Positions 24,101 to 35,600 of a stretch of DNA of 64,000 nt are shown here, in pieces. Numbering within the stretch: position 1 is the stretch's first letter; the number at the start of each line of letters is the position of its first letter. Both the position numbers and the translations under genes were made by a program. Origin of the DNA: Hordeum vulgare subsp. vulgare (Eukaryota; Streptophyta; Magnoliopsida; Poales; Poaceae); assembly GCF_904849725.1 (NCBI RefSeq), contig NC_058523.1, forward strand, positions 204,813,689 through 204,877,688. The letters are read 5' to 3'. The notes under the pieces are model-generated. The model made no database searches, was not told the origin of the DNA, and worked only from the letters and a program-made list of their open reading frames with translations.

Positions 24101-25053
24101 GGGTCGCTGAGAGGGGCCCCGGTGAGGAGGGGCCCCCGGAGATGTGAGGGCCATCGGAGGGGCTCCCGGGGCCGCGGTGGGGCGGTGCAGGGGATGGAGG
24201 CCGATCTGCGAGACGGGCTCGGGTGGAGGTGGTGCCGCGGGGGAGAGGGGCTCGGTCCCTGGGAGGCTCGGGTGGCTGGTGCCTCGGTGGGATCGGGAGG
24301 GGATGGATGCGGGAGTGGAGGGATAGGCTGAGAGGAGTGGGGCTCGGTCCCTCTGGTGGGAGGAGGAGCCGAGGGAGAGGAGGGGTCCTCGGTTGGTGGG
24401 GTGGGAGGACGAGAGAAGGGGGGACGTGGGGGATCGAGCAGTTGGGGCTCGGGGGCGGGGCTGGTGCGAGCGGCCGGGGGCGGTCGGTGGGAGGGGCCCC
24501 TCGAATGTGGGAGGTGAGGGTTCGCCCTGGCGCTGGCGGCAGGGTAGCGAGGGGAGCCGGGGGTTTCGCTCGCTAGGGTTTCCTGCGGGGCTGGTGGCCT
24601 GGCCGGCTCGGCCACTAGGCCCAGTTGGGCCACGGAGTCTTTTTTATTATTATTTCTAATTCTTTTTATTATCTAATTTTATTTACTTTCTTTTATAATT
24701 TATTATATATACTTTTACTTCTTTCTTTGATGTATTTCTCTTCCATTTATTATATTTCTTTTATTTATTTTATCTAAAGCTCCACTTTTAAATATATTGG
24801 GATTACCAATAATTTCAAAAAGCGCCCGATTCATTTTTATACTTCGCTAGGGAATTTTTATAACTCCCCGACGTTTTTTACTTTAACAACATAAAATCTT
24901 TTCTCGTCGACTTTAATTTTAAGTTTCAAACTTTGATTCGGTTTCAACCAACACGAGATCATTGATATAATTAACGATGATGTGGCATCATTCGCGCGGG
25001 ATCACTCTCGCTTAATTACAATCATCACTGTAGCAAAAGTCGAGGATGTCACA
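21101..25053 (-). mobile_element. 3.95 kb solo LTR of a LARD-type element
   Basis: Ends are TGTGACGCCCTCGG and GAGGATGTCACA, flanked by the perfect duplication CGTTG (21096-21100 and 25054-25058). In minus orientation it starts TGTGACATCCTCGAC and ends GAGGGCGTCACA, parallel to LARD1 (TGTGATAGCCC ... GGGTGTTACA), so I read it on the minus strand. A GC-rich block (23870-24620) contains AAACCCTAGCG on that strand. The long proline/glycine-rich open frames there occur on both strands and are compositional. A CATA-type microsatellite lies at 23690-23775. There is no primer-binding site or interior, so it is a solo LTR. Confidence 0.8.
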
Positions 25054-25509
25054 CGTTGTTTTTAGCAAAACTACCTTGGTGTTATTTTTGTGCAGAAATT
25101 AAAGTTCTAGGAATTGGACAGAACTTTTTTTGCATTATTTCGGAATAAATAAGGAATATTTGAGTGAAGAACCACCAAAGGGGGACTGCGTGTGGGCCCC
25201 AAGGCAACAGGGCGCGACCACCCCCTGACCGCGCCCTGATGCCTTGGGAGCCCACGTGGCTTCTATGAACCTAATTCGAGTCCTATAAAAGTTTATTCTC
25301 GGAGAAAAACTAGAGAGAAGTTTTCATCGCATTTTATGAGCCGAGTCGCCGCCACGTGGAGTTGTTCGTGCGGAGGGATGATTTGGAGTTCGTTTGGGGC
25401 TCCAGAGAGGGGGATTGGTCGCCATCGTCATCATCAACCATTCCCCATTAGCAATTCCATGATGCTCACCGCTGGGTGTGAGTAATTCATTAGTAGGCTC
25501 ACCGGATGG

Positions 25510-27025
25510 TGAAAGCACAATTGCTCCCTAGGGTAGTTTTTATAATTGATCACAACATATGCATCATTGGACTAATATGTTTTCCAAGTATATTTCAGAC
25601 AAGTTCAAAAATGTTATGGCTAAAGGCTTATGTGGAGATGCCCCTTGATGCAAGAAAGGAATAATATTGGCTCAAGTTTCAATCTAAAAGACTCTTCATT
25701 TTATATTTGTGAGAAATCACTTTTGAGTCCATAGGAAAGCCAATACTATTAAAAGGGGATGAGGTAGTAAAATGAACTGATTGCTCAAAATGCTCAAAGA
25801 TAGCCACCAAAATACTCAGTCATTTTTCCCACATATCCACTCTGTCAATTTCCATATACACAAATTTAGTGTCACCAACTTTCACATTTCGGACCCACCG
25901 AGTTTGACATGAGAAATAAACCATAGTCATTCCCACCAAATCGGTGCAACCGAATCCATATTGGTGCTACCGAGTGTCGGTGACCAACTTTCGGTTGCAT
26001 CGGTACACAAAATCGGAATTTAAGAGTTTGAGTATCGGTGCCACCGTGTTTGGCCATATGACCATTAGCCACCTTTTCGGTGCGATCGAGTTTCATATAT
26101 CGGTCTCACCGAGATTCAAAAGTTGCAACCTTTGTGGTAATCGGTACCACCGAGTTTTTTACTTTGGTGTCATCGAGTTTGCCACTTAGTGTGTAACAGT
26201 TGGATTTTGTGTGCTGCCTATATATACGCCTTCACCCACCTCTCATTCATGGAAGAACCACTCAGAACACACACTTCATTGACAGATCCATTTTCTGAGA
26301 GAGAACCACGTACTTATGTGTTGAGACCAATATATTCCAATCCAATCATTTGAAACTTGATCTCTAGCCTCCCCAAACAGCTTTCGACCAAATCAACCTC
26401 TCCTACACATGCATATTCTGTGATAGAGTGATTTTGCGTTGAGGAGACTATCTTTAGAAGCACAAGAGCAAGGAGTTAATTGATCTACCACATCTATTAC
26501 CTTTTCGAGGGAGTTGCGTCCTAGATTGGTGAGGTGTCGCTTGGGAGCCTCCTACTTCGTGTTATGGAGTTGAACCAAGATGTTTGTAAGGGCAAGGAGA
26601 TCGCCTACTTCGTGAAGATCTATCGCGAGTAAGGCTAGCCCTTCATGGGTGGAAGCTGTGCTGGAAGACACAAGGCCGCTTCTTTGTGGTCCCTTCGTGG
26701 GTGGAGCCCTCTGTGGACTCTCGCAGCCGTTAGCCTTCGTGGGTTGAAGTCTCCACTAACATGGACGTACGACAGCGCCACCTATCGGAAGCATGCCAAA
26801 AATTGCCGTGTCAAGCTCATGCATTTCATCTCCCTACCTTACTCCTCTAGTTTACACTTGCATGTTTTATATTCTGCTGCTATACTCTTAGAACTGCATG
26901 TGTAGGGTGTACTTGACTTGCTATAACTCCCATAGCTGCCTCTCAACTAAAATTGGAAAAAAAGAAAAAAAAATTCTTCTCAAGTAGCCTAATCACCTCC
27001 CTCTAGACATACTTTCGAACCTTCA
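25510..27025 (+). repeat. Copia-type 5' LTR, 1.52 kb
   Basis: Matches 32626-32690 at its start and 46091-46535 at its end. 25930-26170 carries many imperfect TCGGTG..CACCGAG palindromes. CTATATATACGCC at about 26218 is a likely TATA box. Ends CGAACCTTCA just before the primer-binding site. Confidence 0.85.
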
Positions 27026-27027
27026 AG

Positions 27028-27040
27028 TGGTATGAGAGCT
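27028..27040 (+). other. Primer-binding site (initiator Met tRNA type, one mismatch)
   Basis: TGGTATGAGAGCT differs from the usual TGGTATCAGAGC at the seventh base. It lies 2 bases after the LTR. Confidence 0.7.
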
Positions 27041-27106
27041 TTGGTCTCCATTGCACTGGTTTCACAACCTAGGAGAGTCTGGCGTCTAGTGAGGGAAACT
27101 ATCACC

Positions 27107-28490
27107 ATAGAGGTCCATATTTCGATGGCACTAATTTTGCTAGTTGAAATCATAAGATGAAAACTTATATTCTTGGTTTTAATTCTCATGTTTCGGATGT
27201 TATTCGTGTTGGTGTGCAAGGTAACTTCTTTAGAGAAGGACATGAACCTGATCGTGATGTGACAGTTGATGAACTGAAGATGTTGCAACTTAATGGTCAA
27301 GCCTGCGACATCATCTTCAACTGTCCATGCCCCGAAGAATTCAACAAAATCAGTCGTCTTGATAATGCAAACAAAAATTGGGATACTTTGGTTGATATGC
27401 ACGAAGGTATTGATTCTGTCAGAGAATCAAAGTTAGATGTGCTTCAAAGTCATCTTGACAATTTGAGGATGAAGGATGGTGAAGGTGTCGCTGAAATGTA
27501 CTATAGGCTAGCTCTCATCACCAATTAGATTGCCGGCTTAGGAAGCGAAGATATGACCGAGAAATTCATTATCAAGAAGATACTCAGAGATCTTGATGGC
27601 AAGTATAACATAGTGTGCACATTGATCCAAATGATGCCAAACTACAATGATCTCAAGCCAACTAAATTCATTGGAAGGATTGTTGCTCAAAGATGAGCTA
27701 CACAACAAGTCAAGCGGTTCTTACAAAGATTCATGTAATGCTCCCGCTACATCAAAGGACAATCTTGTCACTGATGAAGAGATAAGCTTCATGGTCAGAA
27801 AATTCAACAAGTTCTAGAAGAGTAGAGGCAAAGAGAGAAGCTCAAGCTCAAGACATGATGAGAACCATTTGTCCAGTCGTGGCCGAAACTACTACAATTG
27901 TGGGAATCCCGGACACTATTCCAATGAGTGCTCGGCTTCCTACAAAATAAGAGAAGAGTCACCTCAAAGACGAAGCTCAAGAGATGAGTCACCTCACCGA
28001 GATAGAAGGAAAAGAGAATATCACTATGAACGAAGACACCCACGGAGAGGCAAGAAATAGGAGAACTCTTCTTGAAAGGGATTATAGAGAGAGGTGTATT
28101 CAAGAGTCTTGCTGGCAGTAAACAATTTTAGGAAATTGTGCGCAAGCAAGGAGGACATCGAAATAAGCAAAGTGTTGGCTACTTTAACATCAACAGAGAT
28201 GATTGGGAAGAAGGTCCATACCCCATTCCTAAGTTTGTTCCCCAAGAAGATAAGTATGATCCCACTCCTCCCAAAGGAACAAGCTCACAAGATGGCCATC
28301 TACCGTAGGACCACAAAGACAAGGGAAATCTTGAAGATGGCATTAACATATTTGAATAAGAAACCCAAGCCAAGGTCAAGTGGGTTCCCAAGGACACTAG
28401 TAGCTCTACCTAAACTAGTGCTACAACAACTCCCAGGATTACAATCAATTTGGTGTGGATCCCCAAGAGGAAGAACTAGAAAATTCTTGA
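27107..28490 (+). pseudogene. Copia-type gag, decayed
   Basis: The N-terminal signature PYFDGTNFAS precedes a stop where related gags have Trp (followed by NHKM). The frame 27157-27525 carries the typical copia gag core (MKTYILGF ... VDELKMLQLNGQA ... DNLRMKDGEGVAEMYYRLA), ends at TAG, and can be followed to about 27700 (EDMTEKFIIKKILRDLDGKY). In another frame at 27887-27931 is the zinc knuckle, reading YYNCGNPGHYSNEC. The first of the four metal ligands is Tyr instead of Cys. The gag tail (KVKWVPKDTSSST, then INLVWIPKRK) is visible near 28375-28480. Several stops and at least two frame changes make it non-functional. Gag would package the element RNA. Confidence 0.8.
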
Positions 28491-30116
28491 GGGGTGACTC
28501 CTCCAATGAAATTCACTCTTATTCATTTTGGAAAGATCTATATGCAATTAACCTCAACCATATGCATTACTTCAAGGAGTCGCACATTCCCTCAAAGGTA
28601 AGCAAGGAACAAGGTAATTAATGAATCCTTGGACATCATCCCATATGTGTTTCACTCCATGTCCATAGATATTCCTGCATATGTTCCTCGTGCTTTGGGA
28701 CTAACCCACTTAGGTGAGAAGAGTAATAAAACAACAAGGATTGCTCCCAACTGAAGATGATCTTCATCAACTTCGAGCATCCACTACTACTTCACTTACT
28801 TGAAGTCTTCTATGACAAAACCCAAGGTTAGTTGATCCCTCTTAGGGGAGATGTCATATCAAGAGGGGCTTTACTCTAAGACTTGAGTATAAGCATCTCC
28901 TAAGGATATGAACACATTAATGCTTATGTAAAAGTGGTAACCCACCTTGTGCTTAACGATGAGTATGACATATGATCAAGTATTCTTACTTGGCTCCTAT
29001 GTTAATATACTCATATATAGATGAGTTTTGTCATCGCCCAAGTGCTTGATAGCTGCTAGGATGTTTGTGCATGTTCACCATGTTTTATCTGACATTCTTA
29101 TTGTGTGAGCATGTTGGTCTGCATGTGTTTGATCATTCAAGGCCATCCAATTGTTGTTATTTGGCTCTTGATTTATCTTTTGCCAATTGGATGGACAAGA
29201 ATGCCTCAAGTTCTATTCATGCTTCATCATAAAACTTGAACAAGTACTTGTCGATCCCTCTATGTGAAGGTGGACTCGGAGTTCCGTATTGTCAATGGCT
29301 CACTTCCAAAACCTCTTTGAAAATCTCGGTGAGACCAACTTCACAAAATCGGTTCCACCAAATTTACAAAGATGATGTGGTTTTCCATCTCAGTACCACC
29401 GAAATCACAAACTCGGTTACACCGAGTTTCCCTGTAAACAAACAGTAGAGGAACTTGGTGACACCTATTTCGTCATCTCGGTGACACCGATAGCCTGAGG
29501 GTATATATTCAAGCGGACCGAATCTTTGATTTCCAATCGTCAAAGACGTTTCGCCTTAAGCTCTAAGCTGCCTCCCCTGACCCCTGGTCATCGCCCTTGA
29601 CTACCCGTGTGTCTCCGCAGTTGGGAATTGCCACCATCGACGGATTCTCCACTTCCATCATCACTGTAGCCGGACCATCGTTGAGTTAGGGTACTAATCC
29701 ACCCCTTTCTTTTGCGCCTCCCCAGTCTATCTTGTGCGTATTAGAAGTTTTATCCACAAACCTTAGTGTGCAATCTCTCCATCCACCAGATGCTCTCGTA
29801 GATTAGAGAACTAGGATGTTTTTAGGGTTAGCCTTCCGCATAACCCATCTCGGTGCCTAGGATTACTGAGAATGGACTCGGTGAGACCGAGTTGTTACTT
29901 TTGGTGCCACCAAAAGTGATGACCAAGTTTTTGTTAAGGAGTGCATTTGTCTCGGTAATTCCACCAAAATGTGAACTATAGAAAGCTAAAACCAAGAATT
30001 TCTTTGTTCAAATTTTCAAAAACATATGAATTTTGTGATGCTTATCCCTTTTGTATTTCCTATATCTACTTCACAGTTATTTATGTTTGCTGCTGAGTTT
30101 CTGTCTGTCTGCCAAG
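28491..30116 (+). other. Interior spacer with hairpins and a TATA-like site, no pol
   Basis: An inverted repeat with perfect 11-bp arms lies at 29143-29153 (CCATCCAATTG) and 29184-29194. Between 29270 and 29960 there are many TCGGT..ACCGA palindromes like those in the LTR. GGTATATATTC at about 29499 could be a TATA box for the second gene. I find no integrase or RT motifs on either strand. Confidence 0.55.
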
Positions 30117-32140
30117 ATGTCTGGATCAGATGATAGCCATAATGATTTCAGAGAACAAAGTGTTGAGATGGATTCAGGCACTAGTCCAGAGGAGTCTGAC
30201 TCTGACCCTGGATCCTACAACTCTCATGGATTGCCCAAGGCAGCCACCAGGCAGAGGAAGAAACTGAATTCCGACGAAGAAGACTCAGACTTTGTGCGGG
30301 AGGAAACTTAGGTCCTCCCAAGGCTCCAAGGAAGACTGTCAAGAAAGAGTATGCTAAACCTGATGATCTGAGAGCACTCGAATCTACAAGGCAGAGCACT
30401 ACGCTTTCCACTGACAAACTTGCCAAGAAGGCTGGAGTGAAGAGGCCTACGAAGCGACAGTTCATCTTGTTGGGATAAGGACTTCCATGTATGAAGACCC
30501 TGTAGAATATGCTGGTGAAGATGAGATCTCAGCTCCTCCTCCTAAGAAGAAGCTTATGGCCGATGCCACGAAATTTGCTCCTAAGCCTCCTGCCAAGGCA
30601 AACAAGGCTGCAACTCGGAGAAAGACTACAAAAGACATTCCTGCAGCTGCCAAGGACAAAGGTCGTGCATCCAGTGCCCCTGCTGCAGAGGAGGTAGAAG
30701 ATGAGAATGCACCAATTCTCAGGAAGCTCAGACCAACCCTGCCAACTCACAATGCTGCTTAGATATTAGCAGTGGATATGAAGAATAGGAAGGATGTCGG
30801 TTTGAGAAAGTTAAGAGCAGTTGACCTATATGCTGATAGAAGAAGAACTGATGTTGATTGAAGGTTTCACACCTAGGAACAACAAGATTTTATGAGACTG
30901 TCTTGTTTGACAAGAGTCTAGCTGTCGGTGATATGAGGTATGTTGTCTGGGAATATATCAAGGAGAATGAAGAATTCTTTCCCCATGTCCGAGAAAATTT
31001 CAGGTTAGTGGACATTGAAGATTTTGTTGGAAAGGAGATGACCCCATGGAATGATGAGCTGATCATGCAATTTTATGAAACTATTCATTTCTATGGAGAT
31101 GGTTCTTTGGTCTGGATGACCGATGGTCACAGTTACGAGTCTACGATTGATGAGTGGGCCACTATCATTGGTGCCCCAAAGCAGGAAGATCGAGATATTG
31201 ATGTGTATTATGAAGCAAAGAAGAGACACAACTCTATGGCCAATATGTACAAGCCAATTCCTCACAAGTATTCGGCTAGTCACAAGATGGGCTCAGTGTA
31301 CTTTTGGCAAGTAGGAATACCCACTACTAACACTATTCTAAGCCAGACCTTGATGCCTAAATCAGGTGATGATAAGATGATCAGAGGACACTCCATCAAC
31401 CTGCTGCTCCTTTTGGTCACCCACAGCAGATTCAGAGTGATGGACTTGATAGTAGAGACTATCTGGAGGATTGCTGCTGATCAAAAGTCAGATGCTTATC
31501 AGTGCCAAGCTAGGCAAGCATGTATATCTACTTGATCGTCGCCATCTACCTCTTCAGCCAGAGTTTGAAGACAATGAAGTGGCAATGGATGACAATGATC
31601 CCAGGTTGGCTGCAACTGGAATGGTAGAAGAGGCAGTAGAAGCTGAGGCTGCTAGAAATAGGCCACCACCAGTTCCACAGCTCAGAACTCAAGTTGAGTG
31701 GCATTTCTAGTTAGCTCTGTCCAAGGCATGGAGAAGAGCACCCAGGAGATACTGCAAAGTCAGAAAAAGCCTTGAGAGAATCGTGGAAACAAAGTTTCAT
31801 GACATGGATGTGAAGGTTATTGAGTTGACCACTATAGTCAAACAACTTCAACATGAAATTGACTCAGTGGATATCCACGCTCAGATGATGAAGATGATGA
31901 TGAAGAAGAAGAGTCTCCTCCTCCCACTACCATACGGTTCAACACTCAGCTTAGATCAGCTGTTGTTCCTGCTCAGGAGACAAGACATACATCTTCAGCT
32001 CAAGCATCAGCACCTACAACACCAGCTCTAGCTCAAGAACCTCTAGTATCAATTCCTCCAGCTCCAGGACACACTCGGTAGATGCCTTCATGGACGCTCT
32101 TTTGTCGAATCCGTCATCAGCTGCCAAGAGAGACGAGTAG
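30117..32140 (+). pseudogene. Plant 'putative transposon' family protein, decayed
   Basis: The start ATG at 30117 opens an acidic Ser/Asp-rich N-terminus (MSGSDDSHNDF...). After a stop and frame change a Lys/Pro/Ala-rich basic segment follows (30305-30760). The longest intact piece, 30858-31535, has FYETVLF, YVVWEYIKENEEF, then FYETIHFYGDG and STIDEWATIIGAP. This pattern resembles the 'putative plant transposon protein' domain (Pfam Transposase_32-like) often found in plant LTR elements. A frame change near 31480 leads to HVYLLDRRHLPLQ. A coiled-coil-like segment is at 31783-31870 and a C-terminus reading DAFMDALLSNPSSAAKRDE ends at 32138. Function unknown; the similarity is from memory. Confidence 0.6.
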
Positions 32141-32611
32141 CTCTATACTTTTTGAACTTTTTGGTAACTTGTTGACAAAGGGGGAGAAATGCATAGATCA
32201 TAGACTTCGAGAGAGAGAGAGAGCTTTTGATTTTATTTGCTCTCACTTGTATTCAAAAACTTTGGCTTTTGGATGATTTTATCAAGTTACCTCCGTTTGA
32301 TCATACACTTTCCTTGATTGATGCTGCACTCTTATCTTTTAGCTATCTATGTGATGATCATCCACTTATCTTGTTGGTGTCACATGCATTGCTATTCATT
32401 CTTATCTTGTATGCACACCACCAAGATGTATGTGACATGGAAGAGTGACCCATGATCCTAATCGATTGTGCATTCGCATTCAAACGCAAATTTTAAATAA
32501 TGCACAAAATTAGGGGGGCTCTTGCTTTTCACATACTTGTAAAAGCGTCGATGCTTATCGTTGATTATATGTTTTGTCGAAGCTGCGATCTATACGTTGT
32601 CATCAATTACC

Positions 32612-32625
32612 AAAAAGGGGGAGAT
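32612..32625 (+). other. Polypurine tract of the copia-type element
   Basis: AAAAAGGGGGAGAT immediately precedes the 3' LTR start at 32626. A similar AAAGGGGGAGA at about 32178 lies just after the second gene and may be an old or internal copy. Confidence 0.85.
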
Positions 32626-32690
32626 TGAAAGCACAATTGCTCCCTAGGGTGGTTTTGATAATTGATCACAACATATGCATCATTGGATTA
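32626..32690 (+). repeat. Copia-type 3' LTR, first 65 bp
   Basis: Matches 25510-25574 and breaks off after CATCATTGGA. Sequence corresponding to 25575-26578 of the 5' LTR is absent; the LTR resumes only at 46091. See the deletion described for LARD2. Confidence 0.85.
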
Positions 32691-35600
32691 TTTTATTTAA
32701 AACTCATTATCAAAATAGCTTCCGAAAATCACAATATTGTTATTTTAAAAATTATTTTACTATTTATTTAAATACCTTCCTGTGTGGCCAGAAATGGTCT
32801 CTTATGAAGGAAAGTTATTTTTATTGCTTTCAAAATATTTGTGAAAATTTAGGGAAACTCAGTGGACATATATATTCCATATATATGAGTTTCACGCATG
32901 GTCATGTTCAAAATATTGGGCAAACCCCTCCAAAACCCTTCATGCCTATTTCAATCTTTTGGAATATTTAAATAAGAACTATTCTTAATAAATTCCTGTA
33001 AAATTCTAGCATGTCACATATGATATATGTGATGATCTTGCCAAGTTTCATCTCAATCCAAGATGATTTGACTCTCCTAATTATTCTATAACCCTATCTG
33101 TCCAGATCCAAATTTGAGCAACTCTACATTGTCTATTTTCTCCAATTGTGCTCAAATTTGGTAGACATGTTCTGATACTCCAATAATGCCTCCACACCAA
33201 GTTGTGCATCAAGCAGATTAGAAGAACTTGTCCCAAGCCTCTCAAAACCCTCTTTGTTGAATTCTGACTTTGGGAAACTTTACATTAAAAAGTTGCTCCA
33301 ATTGACCCCAAACTTTTTGGGCATGCTTTTATGCTCAAATAATGCCCCCTCACCAAATATTGGATTTGTAGGAATTGCTTTGAGTACCTTTGTAAGAAGA
33401 ACGACATTCGTGCCAATTTCATGGGTTTTCCAAGTCTACATTGGAAACCTTGTCCACCAAATTTGGGATTTGGTGTCCAAGATTATTTTGATCTGTAATT
33501 TGGTCCTGTTAAGTTTCATATCCATTGAAGTAAATCTGATTGCCCTGACACTCATCAAACACCATGTGTGCACTCACTTTAATGGCTACTTTCTCCCCTT
33601 CCACTTTTACCCTTGGGCTCAACTTTCTACCACAACTCTCTCTAGTTGCCTTTTACCTCCAGTAACATTTCCATGGACACTAATGAATTATTGGAGAGAG
33701 ACCCCTTGTAGCTATTCCTCATTTTTACCCTAGGATTAATATATTTACCCCTCATGTCCCACTTCTTCTTAAGCCAAAGCCCCCACCTATTGCCAGAGGG
33801 TTCCTAGCATTCCAAAGCGTTGTTTCAAGCCAAGAGATGGCATGCTCATGTCGAGAAAATGAGAAGCACATCTTCAAGTTGAATTGTGCATGAAATGTAG
33901 CTTTGTACGGCAAGTACTAGCTACCCTTTGATTGAGGTGAAACTTTGCACTGGTTTAGTCTTTCCATACCAGGTGCTGCAGGACATGGTTTTACCCCAAT
34001 TTTTCCTTGTGGAAACCACCTTTGACGGCCCGTAGTTTCTTGCTGGAATCTTAACCACAGCCAAAGCCAATTCAAACCAGCCTCAGCTGCTTCCAAACTC
34101 TAGAGTCTCCTTCCTGCATGTGTGCTCTATGTGTTGGACATGTTTGACTGGTCTTGAGTGTCCACGGTGACCATGCTGGCAGCATGTAACATCGGTGCTC
34201 TACCTCTTGTCCTCTTGTTGCAGCTCGTTCCTGGCCGTTGCATCATGTCCCAGAGCACCAGGGCATCTCCCTTGACTGGTCCAAGCTCTACCCCGACGCT
34301 GGCTAGCCTCCTAGGTGCCCAGGGACGTGTGTCTCCGCCATGCCAGGAAGCTCGAGAGAGCTCCCGAGCTCTCTCTCCCCTATCTTATCTCCTCTTCCCC
34401 GAGCCCCTGCTGCCTCTCTTACTCTCTCCCTCTCTCCCTCGAACCCCTCTCGAGCTCCCCTTCTCCCTCCCGAGCCTCCTCTCCTCCTTCTTTCTCTTCG
34501 GTCGGCATGGCCGCCGCCATGAACCTGGTGACGCGCGCCTCCCCGACCCTTCTCTTCCTCATGCACCTCTAGAGCGCCCCAGCTCGTCCGCAAGAGCTTC
34601 TCCTCGTGCTGGTGGATCCCGCGGCGAGATCCCGCGCGCCTCGGAGCTCCCCGGCGGAGGCCGACTAGCCAGGCTAGCTTGCCACGTCGTCCCGCACGCG
34701 CCGGTGGCCGCACCGACACCAGGGATGACCGAATCCGTTGGAGCCGCGCTAGGCGCTGCCCTATCTTGTCTCCCCACTCTCCCAGCTCGAGCGGGAGGTG
34801 GGAGACGAAGCTGACAGGTGGGGCCTGTCGGTCAGCGGCTCAGCACCGGGCCCAGCCCCGTAAGTGGAGGCGGGTTCCTCCACGTGAGCCTCCCCGCGCT
34901 GGAAGCATAAAGGGAGTGGTGCGCCTTCGACGTGGCGGTTCCCTGGCCAGCCCGAGCCACTCGGACGACCCAACTTCTCCCCAGCGCTAGTGGGCACATG
35001 ATAGCCCTTGGTAGCCCCTCCTTTTGCCTTTTCTATTTTTCCAAAAGCTTCTAAAACTCATATCAAATTCATTTAAAATCCAAATATGATGATTCAAAAT
35101 CCTGCAGGTTCCTAAAATCAAGACCTATCCATATAATTTTTCTAGAAGACTTCCTATGGGGATTTAATATTTAAATGCCCATTTGAATATTTTAAACCCC
35201 ACCTTGTGAAATTCCTAGAGGATCCAAATCAACTCCAAATGGAGTGATTCCAGTATCTAGAGCCTTCTAATATCATATCCTATTTTTGAAGCCTTGTTCA
35301 ACATTTTTGTATGACATATTTCTGTTGCAATAAACAAACAGCTCCCTTTTTCTATTTAATCCATGTTATAAAATCCCTAGAATATTCATGCCAACTCCAA
35401 ATCCAGTGAAACCACTTCCTGAATATTTCTAAAATTATACTCTATTAAATGAGTGCCTCCACTCATTTTTATCATGACATTTTCTGTACGCTTCTATAAG
35501 GATCACCTATTCTTCCTTTCTTCCATTCAAAATTCCTTGATGGTTCAAATCCCCTATAGCAAGCTTCAGGTATTTTTTCTTATGACCAGAGAGGTCCAAG

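Noticed and set aside
23968..24633. 221-codon proline-rich open frame on the minus strand (and overlapping plus-strand frames)
   Set aside because: It lies in the GC-rich block of a solo LTR; open frames occur on both strands and in several phases, there is no domain, and composition explains it.
34158..34814. 218-codon open frame in LARD2 5' LTR (and its counterpart at 43117)
   Set aside because: The two LTR copies do not keep the same frame or stops and no domain is visible; more likely a GC-rich leader.
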